DNA from: Saccharopolyspora soli
GTDB lineage: Bacteria; Actinomycetota; Actinomycetes; Mycobacteriales; Pseudonocardiaceae
Reading direction: 5' to 3'
DNA: 64,000 bases
Assembly (NCBI RefSeq): GCF_022678645.1
Contig: NZ_JALBWV010000007.1
Span: 124,001-188,000 of the forward strand
The notes beneath the pieces were generated by a model. It worked only from the letters and a program-made list of their open reading frames with translations, was not told the DNA's origin and made no database searches. Within the stretch, counting starts at the first letter, position 1. The number at the start of each line of letters is the position of its first letter. This document shows, piece after piece, positions 45,994 through 54,652 of the stretch. Position numbers and translations under genes: made by a program.

Positions 45994-46518
45994 CTAGATG
46001 GGTGCGAGACCGCGCGCGTCCCGCCGCACCTCCGGCCACGGCTTGCGAGCCTCGTCGAGGATCGTCGACACGCACGCCACGATCTGGTCGGTCGCCCTCG
46101 CCAGTTCCCGCACGTCGTCGGCATGGTCGGCCGGATCGATCCCGGCCCGCTGCAACAGCGGCGCGACGTCCCGCAGCCGGTCGCCGAGCCAGCCGGTGGG
46201 GTCCTGGCTCAGCGCCGGGTCGAAGACCCGCCGCCCCGGCTCGCCGCCGGTCATCATCGGGTGCCAGTGCATCCGGTCGGCGGCACCGGGACGCGATTCG
46301 AGCAGGTCGAACCGGCACACCCCGTGGCCCAACCGGACCGGGTGGGAGGCGTAGATGGACCCGGCATCGGCGACCTCGACCAGCCCGCGCAGCTCGATGC
46401 GCACGCCGCGCTCCCGCACGTCCGGATCGGTTGCGCGGTTGGGATCGAGGAAGTCGATGCCTTCCACCGTCACGGCCAGGTTCTGGAAGCAAAAGACGCG
46501 GTACACACCAGCACTCAA
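45994..46518 (-). CDS. Conserved-looking protein of unknown function
   Basis: A 174-residue cytosolic protein. TTG 46518 follows GGAGG by 5 nt; longer in-frame starts exist upstream but overlap the start region of the nitrobindin gene. The centre includes a His-rich segment DRMHWHPMMTGGEPGRRVFDP and the C terminus is helical (RDVAPLLQRAGIDPADHADDVRELARATDQIVACV). The GC3 pattern supports coding. No domain was recognised. It is divergent from the nitrobindin-like gene across about 145 bases with a GTCCACAGTGGAC-like palindrome. Confidence 0.6.
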   Translation of the reverse strand: MSAGVYRVFCFQNLAVTVEGIDFLDPNRATDPDVRERGVRIELRGLVEVADAGSIYASHPVRLGHGVCRFDLLESRPGAADRMHWHPMMTGGEPGRRVFDPALSQDPTGWLGDRLRDVAPLLQRAGIDPADHADDVRELARATDQIVACVSTILDEARKPWPEVRRDARGLAPI

Positions 46519-46662
46519 GCACACCTCCGGCGGGGGCCACAAGGAAAGCCACCCGGATCGACGTCTGATCCACAGTGGACACGTCCCAGCGGGGAACAAC
46601 ACCGCCGCGCTCCAGCGGGTCCCGTGGTGTCGCGGCCTGGGGTCGGTTCTACCCTGCCGGGT

Positions 46663-47214
46663 ATGGGTACTTCCAGTGATCGCGCTCCGCTGCCCATTCC
46701 GGCCGATACCGCGGACCTGCGCAGCGGGCCGTCGCTGCACGACGCGTGTGGTCCGCTGCGAGCGCTGGTCGGGGTGTGGCGCGGGGATGGCGAAGTCGAT
46801 TACCCGAGCATCGAGGGGCCGTACCGGTTCGGGCAGCAGCTCACGATCTCCCACGACGGGCGGCCGTTCCTGCGCCACGAAGCCCGCGCTTGGCTGCTCG
46901 ACGCCGCGGGCGAGGTGATCCGCCCGGCGGCCTGGGAGACCGGCTGGTGGCGACCGCAGCCCGACGGCACCGTGGAGCTGTTGATCTCGCACTGCACCGG
47001 AATCCTGGAGCTGTTCTACGGCACGGCGGGCCAGCAGCACTGGGAGCTTTCCACCGACACCGTCGTCCGGACCGCGAGCGCGAAGGACGTCGAGGCCGCG
47101 CAGCGCAGCTACGCGCTCAACGGCGAAGGGGCGCTCGATTACACCGAGAGCCGCGCGATGGTCGGACTGCCGATGACGCCGCACGTCGCCGCCCGACTCA
47201 ACCGCATCGTCTGA
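46663..47214 (+). CDS. Nitrobindin-like haem-binding beta-barrel protein (FABP family)
   Basis: A 183-residue THAP4/nitrobindin-type barrel. The motif LVGVWRGDGEVDYPSI (about residues 36-51) is characteristic, and the C-terminal PMTPHVAARLNRIV carries the expected proximal haem-ligand His (about 176). Nitrobindins bind ferric haem and react with NO or peroxynitrite. ATG 46663 lies after TGCCGGG, no strong ribosome site. Nothing else in the region suggests a partner. Confidence 0.87.
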   Translation: MGTSSDRAPLPIPADTADLRSGPSLHDACGPLRALVGVWRGDGEVDYPSIEGPYRFGQQLTISHDGRPFLRHEARAWLLDAAGEVIRPAAWETGWWRPQPDGTVELLISHCTGILELFYGTAGQQHWELSTDTVVRTASAKDVEAAQRSYALNGEGALDYTESRAMVGLPMTPHVAARLNRIV

Positions 47215-47576
47215 TCCGAAGTCCAATGTAGACATGATTCGGCTACTCCTTCGAACAGCTCAAGTCAATCGCCACATCCGTCTTTTCTGGCGCGGCGACC
47301 GCCCCCTGGCATCACTCGATCGGCCGTGCGGGACAACAAGATCCACACTGGATCTCGCCGAAAACCACTGCACCAGCGGAGGAATCAACCGTCAGGTTGA
47401 CCGATCCCGATGATGCGACGCCTTCCACCGCAGGACACCCGTTTGCTAGGCTAACTTCAGCTCGTCCCGGCTCGGAAACGACAGTCACGATTCCGACCGA
47501 ACCCAGTGCTGCCGCGCCGATTCTCGCCGACGCCGCAGCGACCGCCGAACGCTCCGCTGCGAAGGAGACACGGCAA
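47215..47576. other. Intergenic region before the amidohydrolase cluster
   Basis: These 362 bases hold no convincing gene. A GTCCAATGTAGAC palindrome is at 47221-47233, a candidate iron-type box at 47442-47460, and TAGGCT within it could be a -10. An in-frame extension of the downstream amidohydrolase reaches 47397 but has no ribosome site and different codon usage. Confidence 0.4.
47442..47460. promoter_or_regulatory. Possible DtxR/IdeR-type iron box
   Basis: TTTGCTAGGCTAACTTCAG matches the iron-box consensus TTAGGTTAGGCTAACCTAA at about 12 of 19 positions, with the right-hand AGGCTAAC core intact. It lies 117 bp before the amidohydrolase start. The downstream Nramp-like transporter and Rieske protein make metal control plausible, but the match is weak. 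Confidence 0.25.
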
Positions 47577-48620
47577 ATGACCGGGCTCATCGACTGCGAC
47601 GTGCACCATGCGGTGCCGGAGATCTCCGCGCTCTTCCCCTACCTGCCGAGCAGGTGGAGCGATTACTGCGTCGAACACGGCGTGCAGAGCCTCGCCCCGG
47701 ACTTCTACCCGCCGAACATGGCGCTGTCCGCCCGGCCCGAATCGCGCACCGGCACCACGCCGCCGGGCTCGGATCCCGCGGTGCTGCGCACCCAGGTCCT
47801 CGACGACGCACCGGCGGAGCTGGCGATCGTGAACTGCCTCTACGCCGTGCAGCCGATCCACAACGAGGACTGGGCGGTGGCGATGGCCGCCGGGCTCAAC
47901 GACTGGCAGGCCGACCAATGGCTGGACGCCGACCCGCGGCTGCGCGCCTCGATCGTGGTGCCGCCGCAGAATCCCGCGCGGGCCGCCGCGGAGATCCGCC
48001 GAATGGCCGATCAGCCGGGCTTCGTCCAAGTCCTGCTGCTGGCCTTCTCGGAAATGCCCTTGGGACGCCGCCACTACTGGCCGATCTACGAGGCCGCCGC
48101 CGAAGCCGGGCTGCCGGTGGGCGTGCATCCCGGCGTCGCGGGCGCGAACCCGCTGTCACCGGTGGGCTGGCCGTCGTACTGCATCGAGGACTACGCGGGC
48201 GTTTCCAACGTGATGCAGTCGCAGCTGATCAGCCTCGTGTGCGAAGGCGTTTTCCAGCAATACCCGAACCTGCGGGTCGTGCTGCTGGAAAGCGGCGTGA
48301 GCTGGCTGCCATCGTTGCTGTGGCGGCTGGACAAGAACTGGAAGGGCACCCGCCGGGAGGTCCCCTGGGTGACCGTCCCACCGTCGGAGGTGATCCGCGA
48401 GCACGTCCGATTCACCGTCGCGCCCTTCGACGGCCCGCCGGAGACCGCCGACGTCCTGCGGCTGGTCGAACAACTGGGCTCGGCGGACGTGCTGCTGTAC
48501 GCCAGCGACTACCCGCACTGGCACCACCGCGACGCCGCAACCTCGCTGCTGCGCCACCTCAGCGCCGACGACCGCGCCAAAGTCGAACGAGGCAACGCCG
48601 AGGCGCTCTACGGGCTCTAG
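47577..48620 (+). CDS. Metal-dependent amidohydrolase (amidohydrolase 2 family), paralogue 1
   Basis: A 347-residue TIM-barrel hydrolase/decarboxylase. The N-terminal metal motif is LIDCDVHHAVPEI. The barrel strand VGVHPGVAGANPLSP holds a His, and the catalytic Asp is in LLYASDYPHWHHRDAA (about residue 310). The family includes ACMSD-like decarboxylases and amide or lactone hydrolases. ATG 47577 has GAAGGAGAC upstream. It is 68 nt upstream of a clear paralogue, then a Rieske protein and an Nramp-type transporter. Confidence 0.9.
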   Translation: MTGLIDCDVHHAVPEISALFPYLPSRWSDYCVEHGVQSLAPDFYPPNMALSARPESRTGTTPPGSDPAVLRTQVLDDAPAELAIVNCLYAVQPIHNEDWAVAMAAGLNDWQADQWLDADPRLRASIVVPPQNPARAAAEIRRMADQPGFVQVLLLAFSEMPLGRRHYWPIYEAAAEAGLPVGVHPGVAGANPLSPVGWPSYCIEDYAGVSNVMQSQLISLVCEGVFQQYPNLRVVLLESGVSWLPSLLWRLDKNWKGTRREVPWVTVPPSEVIREHVRFTVAPFDGPPETADVLRLVEQLGSADVLLYASDYPHWHHRDAATSLLRHLSADDRAKVERGNAEALYGL

Positions 48621-48688
48621 TCCTCGGCTTCGCGGCGCACCTACCGGAACGGCTCACGGACATCGCGAACTCAACGAGGAGGTCTCCG

Positions 48689-49795
48689 ATGGCTCGCCCG
48701 CTGACGGCGTCGTCGGTCGCGGACCCGACCAGCACCGGTCTGATCGACTGCGACGTGCACAACACCGTGGCGTCCCCCGCCGCGCTGCACCAGTACCTAC
48801 CGGCCAAGTGGCGCCGCTACGCGGAACTGGTCGGCTCCCGAACGTATTCGCCTTACCAGAACGGGTATTGCTACCCGAAGATGAGTCCGGCGGGCGGTTC
48901 GCGCATCGACTCCTGGCCGCCGTCCGGTCAGGTCCCCGGCTCCGACCTGGACTTCATGCGCGAACAGTTGCTCGACCTGTACCAGATCGACTTCGCGATC
49001 CTGAACTGCCTGTACCGGGCGGCCGAGCAGCGCAACGAGGAGTACGGGTGCGCGCTGGCCCGCGCGATCAACGAGTGGCAGGTCGAGCACTGGCTGGAGC
49101 GGGATTCCCGGCTGCGCGCGTCGATCAGCATCGCCTTCGAGACCCCGGAGCTGGCCGCCGCCGAGGTCGAACGCGCCGCCGCGCACCCCGGTTTCGTGCA
49201 GGTCCTGCTGTTCCCGCGCACCAAGGAACCGCTGGGCCGCCGCCGCTACTGGCCGATCTACGAAGCGGCGCAGCGCTGCGGGCTGCCGGTGGGCATCCAC
49301 TTCGCCTCCACCACGGTCAACCCGATCACCGGCGCTGGCTGGCCGTCCTACTACCTCGAGGACCACACCGCGATGTCGATGGCCTTCCAGGCGCAGCTGA
49401 CCAGCCTGATCATGGAAGGGGTCTTCGACCGCTTCCCGAACTTGCGGATCGCGCTGATCGAGGGCGGGTTCGCCTGGCTGCCGCCGCTGCTGTGGCGGCT
49501 GGACGACCTGTACCACCGGATGCGCGAGGAGGTGCCGCACCTGTCGCGGCTGCCCTCGGAATACGTCCGCGACCAGGTCCGGCTCACCACCCAGCCGATG
49601 GAGGAACCGGGCGATCCCCGCCACCTGCTGGACCTCATCGAACAGCTCGGCCCGCAGAGCCTGATGTTCTCCACCGACTACCCGCACTGGGATTTCGACA
49701 ACCCGCACCGGGCCTTCCAGGTGAAGCTGCCGCGCGAACTGCACCGGCAGCTGATGTACGACAACGCCGACGGGTTCTACCGGTTCGGGCGGTGA
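48689..49795 (+). CDS. Metal-dependent amidohydrolase (amidohydrolase 2 family), paralogue 2
   Basis: A 368-residue paralogue of the preceding enzyme. It shares LIDCDVHNTVASP near the start, LNCLYRAAEQRNEEYGCALARAINEWQ, GIHFASTTVNPITGAGWPSYYLEDH and MFSTDYPHWDFDNPHRAF. The two His positions that differ (HH to HN) suggest altered metal or substrate preference. It may form a heteromer with paralogue 1. ATG 48689 has GAGGAGG upstream. It ends 4 nt before the Rieske protein start. Confidence 0.9.
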   Translation: MARPLTASSVADPTSTGLIDCDVHNTVASPAALHQYLPAKWRRYAELVGSRTYSPYQNGYCYPKMSPAGGSRIDSWPPSGQVPGSDLDFMREQLLDLYQIDFAILNCLYRAAEQRNEEYGCALARAINEWQVEHWLERDSRLRASISIAFETPELAAAEVERAAAHPGFVQVLLFPRTKEPLGRRRYWPIYEAAQRCGLPVGIHFASTTVNPITGAGWPSYYLEDHTAMSMAFQAQLTSLIMEGVFDRFPNLRIALIEGGFAWLPPLLWRLDDLYHRMREEVPHLSRLPSEYVRDQVRLTTQPMEEPGDPRHLLDLIEQLGPQSLMFSTDYPHWDFDNPHRAFQVKLPRELHRQLMYDNADGFYRFGR

Positions 49796-49799
49796 CGCG

Positions 49800-50258
49800 G
49801 TGAGCGAGCGGCGAGTCTTCGTGGTCGGCACCACCGCCGAACTCCCGCCGGGCAGCCGCCGGATCGTCGACATCGACGGGCGCTCGGTCGGGGTGTTCAA
49901 CATCGACGGCGACTACTTCGCGGTGCGCAACACTTGCCCGCACGCCAGCGGGCCGCTGTGCCTGGGCAGGTTGTCCGGTCTGGTGGTCTCCACCACTCCC
50001 GGGCAGTACGAATACCTGCGGCGCGGCGAGTTCCTGCGCTGCCCGTGGCACCAGTGGGAGTTCGACATCCGCACCGGCCAGTCCTGGTTCGACCCGAACA
50101 AGACCCGGGTCGGCCGCTTCGACGTGGACGTGCGCACCGGCGCGGACCTGATGACCGGCGAGGACGACCTGCGGCGGGCCGGGATGACCAAGGGCCCGTA
50201 CGTCGCCGAGACCTACCCGGTCGCGCTCGACGGCGAGTACGTCGTCGTCACGCTCTGA
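49800..50258 (+). CDS. Rieske [2Fe-2S] protein
   Basis: A 152-residue ferredoxin-like Rieske protein with one cluster: NTCPHASGPLC and LRCPWHQWEFDIRTG supply Cys-His pairs, separated by a long insertion around STTPGQYEYLRRG. It resembles ferredoxin components of dioxygenases and Rieske domains of hydrolase-associated clusters. With the two amidohydrolases 4 nt upstream it may supply electrons to a mono- or dioxygenase not present in the window. GTG start at 49800. Confidence 0.88.
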   Translation: MSERRVFVVGTTAELPPGSRRIVDIDGRSVGVFNIDGDYFAVRNTCPHASGPLCLGRLSGLVVSTTPGQYEYLRRGEFLRCPWHQWEFDIRTGQSWFDPNKTRVGRFDVDVRTGADLMTGEDDLRRAGMTKGPYVAETYPVALDGEYVVVTL

Positions 50259-50356
50259 CACCGGTTCACCACACCCGCACGCGATTCGCACCAGTGCTCA
50301 CCTGGGTGCGTCGCGCCCGCGGGTGGCCAGGGCCGATCGCGCGGTGAGGAGACCCA

Positions 50357-51694
50357 ATGACGTCTGGACAACAGGAAAGCCGACCGCAGGCACCTCCAGC
50401 GGTCACCGCCCCGCGCACCTTCGGCGGCTACCTGCGCAACATCGGGCCGGGCCTGGTGGTCAGCATGTCCTGGCTGGGCGCGGGTGACCTGGTCAGCTCC
50501 TCGGTATCCGGCGGCAACTACGGCTACGCGCTGATGTGGGCGCTGGTGCTCGCGCTGTTCAGCAGGCTGTTCTTCACCCTGGCGATCGCCCGGTACGGAC
50601 TGTGCAACTCCGTCGGCGACCAGTCGATCATCAGCGGTTTCGGCCGGTTGTGGCGGCACCTGCCGGTGCTCGTCGGGGTGTTGTCGTTCATCGCCGGTTT
50701 CATCCTGCAGACCTACATGGCGGTGGCCGTCGGCACCGCGCTGTACCACCTCAGCGGCGGCTTCGGCGGCCAGACCTGGGGCGTCTTCGACTGGACCGTG
50801 GTCACGGTGGCGGTGACGGCCCTGATGTTGTGGCGCAACAACCGCTACACCTGGTTGGAGATCATCGCGCGGGCGACGGTGGCCGTCCTGGTGATCAGCT
50901 TCGTCACCGCTGCCGTGCTGGCCCGGCCGGACCTCGGTGCACTGGCCGCCGGGTTGGCGTTCGACCTACCGGCCGACCAGGGCGTGTTCTCCACCGTGCT
51001 GGTCGCCGCGGCGATCATCGGTGCGGTCGGCGGGTCGGCGGGCAACCTGATGTACCCCGAGTTCACCAGGGAGAAGGGCTGGCACGGTCCGGCGTTCCTG
51101 CCGTTGCAACGCGTCGACCTGCTCGCCGGGGTGCTGGCGGTGATCGTGGTGAACCTGTCGGTGTGGGTGGTCGGCGCGGAGATCGTCCGGCCGTACGGGC
51201 TGCAGGTCGACGGCATCGATGACTTGGCCGAGATGATGCGGCTGGCGGTCGGCCCGGCCGGTCCGTGGATCTTCTGGCTGGGGCTGTTCTTCGTGGCGTT
51301 CAGCTCGTTCCCGTCCTACGCCACCGGCTACACGAAGATCCTCTTCAGCGGGCTCTACGAGTCGCTTCCGAAGCGCCGGGAGCGCTACCGCGACGGCGCC
51401 CGCGATCCGCTGTTCAACGTGCTGCAGATCGGCGTGATGGTGGTGCTCCCGCTGGCCTTCGCACTGCCTGGGCTACCCGACGTGCTGGTGCTGACCATCG
51501 TCGGCAGTTCCATCACCGGAATCCTGGCGCCGATCATCCTGATCGGCACCATCGCGCTGACGGCCAGCAAGCGGTTCATGATCCCGGCATACGCCAACCG
51601 GTGGTGGATGAACGTCATCCTCTGCGCGGTCGGCGTCATCGGACTGTGGGCGGCCTACGGCACGATTGCGGGCCTCATCGACCTGGCTCGCTAG
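50357..51694 (+). CDS. Nramp-related transporter with altered metal site
   Basis: A 445-residue protein with about 11 helices in the Nramp (LeuT-like) pattern, opening FGGYLRNIGPGLVVSMSWLGAGDLVSSSVSGGNYGY. The canonical DPGN of helix 1 is replaced by GAGDLVSS and the MPH of helix 6 by SAGNLMYP, so classical Mn/Fe binding residues are lost. It belongs to a divergent Nramp-related group that may carry Mg2+, other metals or an organic solute. ATG 50357 has GAGGAG upstream. Co-directional with the amidohydrolase/Rieske genes. Confidence 0.88.
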   Translation: MTSGQQESRPQAPPAVTAPRTFGGYLRNIGPGLVVSMSWLGAGDLVSSSVSGGNYGYALMWALVLALFSRLFFTLAIARYGLCNSVGDQSIISGFGRLWRHLPVLVGVLSFIAGFILQTYMAVAVGTALYHLSGGFGGQTWGVFDWTVVTVAVTALMLWRNNRYTWLEIIARATVAVLVISFVTAAVLARPDLGALAAGLAFDLPADQGVFSTVLVAAAIIGAVGGSAGNLMYPEFTREKGWHGPAFLPLQRVDLLAGVLAVIVVNLSVWVVGAEIVRPYGLQVDGIDDLAEMMRLAVGPAGPWIFWLGLFFVAFSSFPSYATGYTKILFSGLYESLPKRRERYRDGARDPLFNVLQIGVMVVLPLAFALPGLPDVLVLTIVGSSITGILAPIILIGTIALTASKRFMIPAYANRWWMNVILCAVGVIGLWAAYGTIAGLIDLAR

Positions 51695-51789
51695 CGGGCT
51701 TCCTCGACCTCGTCGCGCGTGGTAGTGCCGGTGCTCACGTTCAGGCTCTGAATCCTCGTCACCACCAGAAACGCAGCTATGCTGACGAC

Positions 51790-52242
51790 ATGAGTCAGGA
51801 CGATCCCGCTGTCGAGGCAACCGACGGGATCGCTCGCGCAGCCGCCGAAGTTCGTTCGGGCGTGATGCGGTTAGCACGTCGATTGCGCGTCGAGCACGAG
51901 CCCGGCGAGATGACCCTGGGCCGCTTGGCCGTGCTTGGCCGCCTGGAGCGCGATGGTCCGACCAATGCCAGTGCGCTGGCCGCCGCCGATCGCGTCACGC
52001 CGCAGTCCATGGCGCGCATCGTGCAGTACCTAATCGACGCCGAACTGGCCGAACGCGATCTAGACCCGAACGACCGCCGGGCGGCCATCATCCGGATCAC
52101 CGAAGCCGGTCGCCGCCAGGTGGCACGCGACCGGGAGCAGCGGGAAGCCTGGCTGGCGCAGGCCATGGCCGAACTCACCGACGTGGAGCGGGAGCTCCTG
52201 GTGCTCAGCGCACGGCTGCTGGATCGGCTGGCCGACGCCTGA
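51790..52242 (+). CDS. MarR-family transcriptional regulator
   Basis: A 150-residue winged-helix regulator. LGRLAVLGRLERDGPTNASALAAADRVTPQSMARIVQYLIDAELAERDLDPNDRRAAIIRITEAG is the MarR core (about residues 43-107). Such proteins repress efflux genes and release DNA on binding an aromatic ligand. The gene is 39 bases upstream of an MFS drug-efflux-type gene in the same direction, its likely target. Confidence 0.92.
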   Translation: MSQDDPAVEATDGIARAAAEVRSGVMRLARRLRVEHEPGEMTLGRLAVLGRLERDGPTNASALAAADRVTPQSMARIVQYLIDAELAERDLDPNDRRAAIIRITEAGRRQVARDREQREAWLAQAMAELTDVERELLVLSARLLDRLADA

Positions 52243-52281
52243 CGCCCCGCTGTTTTCATCCCTGCACCCGAGATCGAGACG

Positions 52282-53748
52282 ATGTCACTGACGATGCCCG
52301 ACACTGCCCGGCAAAAAGACAGCAACACTGAAGACTGGTTGCGGTCGGAGAAGTCCGCAGCCGCCGCACGGGAGCTGCCGGGCAAGTTCGTCACGCCGAT
52401 CGCGTTCGGCACCATCCTGCAACCGCTGAACTCGTCGATGATCGCGGTCGCGCTGGTCGGCATCCGCGACTACTTCAACGCGGGCACCTCGGTGACGTGG
52501 CTGGTCTCGGCGCTCTACCTGGCCACCGCAGTGGCCGCCCCGGCGATGGGGCGGATCGCCGACGTGTTCGGCCCGCGCCGCACCAGTCTGGTCGGCCTCA
52601 TCCTGGTCGGCGCCGTCTCGGCCGCGGCGCCGTTCGCCCCGAACGTGGCGGTGCTCGTCGGCTGCCGCATCCTCATCGGCATCGGCACGGCGGCCCAGTA
52701 CCCGTGCGGGGTGGCGATGATCCGCCGCGCCGCGGACGAGTCGCGGGCCCGGCCGAACAACGCGCTCGGGGCGCTCGCCGCCTGGTCGCAGGTCACCGCC
52801 GCGCTCGGCCCCACCCTCGGTGGGCTGCTGGTCGGCGGCTTCGGCTGGGCCGGGGTGTTCTGGATCAACGTGCCGCTGGCGCTGATCGGCGGCGCGGTGA
52901 TCGTGCGGTGGGGGCCGGTCGATCCCCCGAAGCAGGTCCGCGGCGGCGGGCGGCTGAGGGCGCTCCTGCGGGTCGACCCGGTCGGCATGCTGCTGTTCGC
53001 CGTCGCCATCACCGCGCTGATGTTCTGGCTGCTGTCGCTGTCCGCGACGCCCGTGTGGTGGTGGCTGGCCATCGCCGCACCGGCTACCGCGCTCACCGCC
53101 TGGTGGAGCCTGCGCACCCACGACCCGTTCCTGGACGTCCGGCTGCTGGCCCGGCGTGGCCTGTCGTTCACCTACGTGCGGACGATCGTGACGTACACGG
53201 CCTTCTACTGCGTCTTCTACGGCCTACCGCAATGGCTGGAGGAGACCCGCGGGCTCGGCCCGACCGGAGCCGGTCTCGTGGTGCTGCCGATCGCGGCGGT
53301 CGGTGTCCTGTCCACGCTGCTGGCGACCCGCCTGCAACGCAACCACGGCCCCCGCGCGGCGTTGATCACCGGAACCGCCGTGCTGAGCGTCGGCGGTCTG
53401 CTGCTGACCTTGCCCAACGCCGATTCGCCGATCCTGCCGCTGCTCGGGATCGCCGCGATGCTGGGACTGCCCAACGGCTTCAACAACATCGGCAACCAGC
53501 GCGCGATGTACATGGTCGCCCCGGCCGACCAGATGGGCGCGGCATCCGGGTTGTACCGGGCGTCCCAGTACGTCGGCGCGAACCTGTCCGCCGCCCTGTT
53601 GGCCCTGGTCATCGGTGATAGCGCCGACGACCTCGGACTGCACCGGATGGGCCTGGCGGTCGCGACGATCGCCGCTGTCCTGCTGGCCGCCTCGCTGTTC
53701 GGCCTGCTCCGCGAGCGCCTGACCTGCAAGAAGTCGCGAAACACGTGA
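52282..53748 (+). CDS. MFS transporter, DHA2-type drug exporter
   Basis: A 488-residue permease with about 14 hydrophobic helices. Motif A is GRIADVFGPRRTSL (about residues 90-103) and motif C-like ALGALAAWSQVTAALGPTLGGLLVG follows. The N terminus is unusually charged (MPDTARQKDSNTEDWLRSEKS). It exports drugs or metabolites in exchange for protons. It is regulated presumably by the MarR protein directly upstream. ATG 52282 has GAGAC upstream. Confidence 0.9.
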   Translation: MSLTMPDTARQKDSNTEDWLRSEKSAAAARELPGKFVTPIAFGTILQPLNSSMIAVALVGIRDYFNAGTSVTWLVSALYLATAVAAPAMGRIADVFGPRRTSLVGLILVGAVSAAAPFAPNVAVLVGCRILIGIGTAAQYPCGVAMIRRAADESRARPNNALGALAAWSQVTAALGPTLGGLLVGGFGWAGVFWINVPLALIGGAVIVRWGPVDPPKQVRGGGRLRALLRVDPVGMLLFAVAITALMFWLLSLSATPVWWWLAIAAPATALTAWWSLRTHDPFLDVRLLARRGLSFTYVRTIVTYTAFYCVFYGLPQWLEETRGLGPTGAGLVVLPIAAVGVLSTLLATRLQRNHGPRAALITGTAVLSVGGLLLTLPNADSPILPLLGIAAMLGLPNGFNNIGNQRAMYMVAPADQMGAASGLYRASQYVGANLSAALLALVIGDSADDLGLHRMGLAVATIAAVLLAASLFGLLRERLTCKKSRNT

Positions 53749-53781
53749 GGACTGCGCGGCGGAGCCGGAGCAGGAGCAGGA

Positions 53782-53814
53782 CGAAGGCCCCGCACCTGGG
53801 ATGCGGGGCCTTCG
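53782..53814. terminator. Bidirectional terminator hairpin
   Basis: A 13-bp perfect stem, CGAAGGCCCCGCA with its complement at 53802-53814, and a 7-nt loop between the convergent MFS and cold-shock genes. Confidence 0.75.
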
Positions 53815-53861
53815 CCGTGCTCAGGGGCCGGTCCGGGTCGGACCGGCCGGAAGGGTCGAAC

Positions 53862-54065
53862 TCAGACGATGCGGACGTCCGCTGCCTGCGGCCCCTTCGG
53901 GCCCTGGCTGACCTCGTAGGTCACCTTCTGGTCCTCGTCGAGGCTGCGGAAGCCGCGAGCATCGATCGCCGAGTAGTGCACGAAGACGTCCGGGCCTCCG
54001 TCGTCCGGGGCGATGAAGCCGAAGCCCTTTTCCGAGTTGAACCACTTCACGGTTCCCTGTGCCAT
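53862..54065 (-). CDS. cspA: Cold-shock protein, CspA family
   Basis: A 67-residue OB-fold nucleic-acid chaperone. It opens [18 protein letters not shown] (RNP1 in KGFGFI) and contains DVFVHYSAI (RNP2 VFVHY), [18 protein letters not shown]. It binds single-stranded RNA/DNA and assists translation. ATG 54065 has AGGAGAG upstream. The 54066-54314 stretch upstream should contain its long 5' leader; I see no riboswitch. Confidence 0.96.
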   Translation of the reverse strand: MAQGTVKWFNSEKGFGFIAPDDGGPDVFVHYSAIDARGFRSLDEDQKVTYEVSQGPKGPQAADVRIV

Positions 54066-54314
54066 GTCTCTCTCCTTCTGGGAGCCGGTACTACTACAGG
54101 CGGCCACACTTCGTGACCACCTCGGTCGCGGATTTCGAACGGCGACTTCTCCAGCTACAACCAGATAGCAGCACGCTCGCATCACCATCCTGCGAGTGTG
54201 CGCGAACACGACCCCAGAAAATACGACCGCCGTAAACAGTACACCCAGGACGAAGATCGCGCCGGGGCGGATCGCCCGGCGTGTCGCAGCCATCGGCCGG
54301 TGGCGCGCCTTGGC

Positions 54315-54521
54315 CTACGGCGCCGCCCACCACCGGCGCGTCAGCGCCGCCCCGAGCAGCGCGCCCACGGTGTTGACCAGCCGCGCGAAGGCGGCGAAGC
54401 GCATCGCCAGGAATGCACCGAACGCGGCGAGCACCAGCAAGTTGCCAACCAGTTGCACGACCAGCGCGGTGGTCCGCCCGCCGAACAGGCCGGGCAGGTC
54501 GACCAACGGAGCCACCGCCAC
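54315..54521 (-). CDS. Small membrane protein, unknown
   Basis: A 68-residue protein with two hydrophobic helices (about residues 18-36 and 45-62, including VVQLVGNLLVLAAFGAFLAM) and a C-terminal RRWW. GTG 54521 lies 10 nt past GGAGG; a longer in-frame version starting at 54569 has no ribosome site. Divergent from the LLM oxidoreductase gene. No family recognised. Confidence 0.55.
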   Translation of the reverse strand: MAVAPLVDLPGLFGGRTTALVVQLVGNLLVLAAFGAFLAMRFAAFARLVNTVGALLGAALTRRWWAAP

Positions 54522-54652
54522 GCCCCGCTCACCTCCAGCAAGACGTCCGAACCGGACATCGGTTCCCACTGTCTACTGTGGAGTTTCGCGGCGGCCTTGC
54601 CACGGCGGCACATCTCTAGTGGAATCGGCGCGGACACCGACGGGAGATGGTC

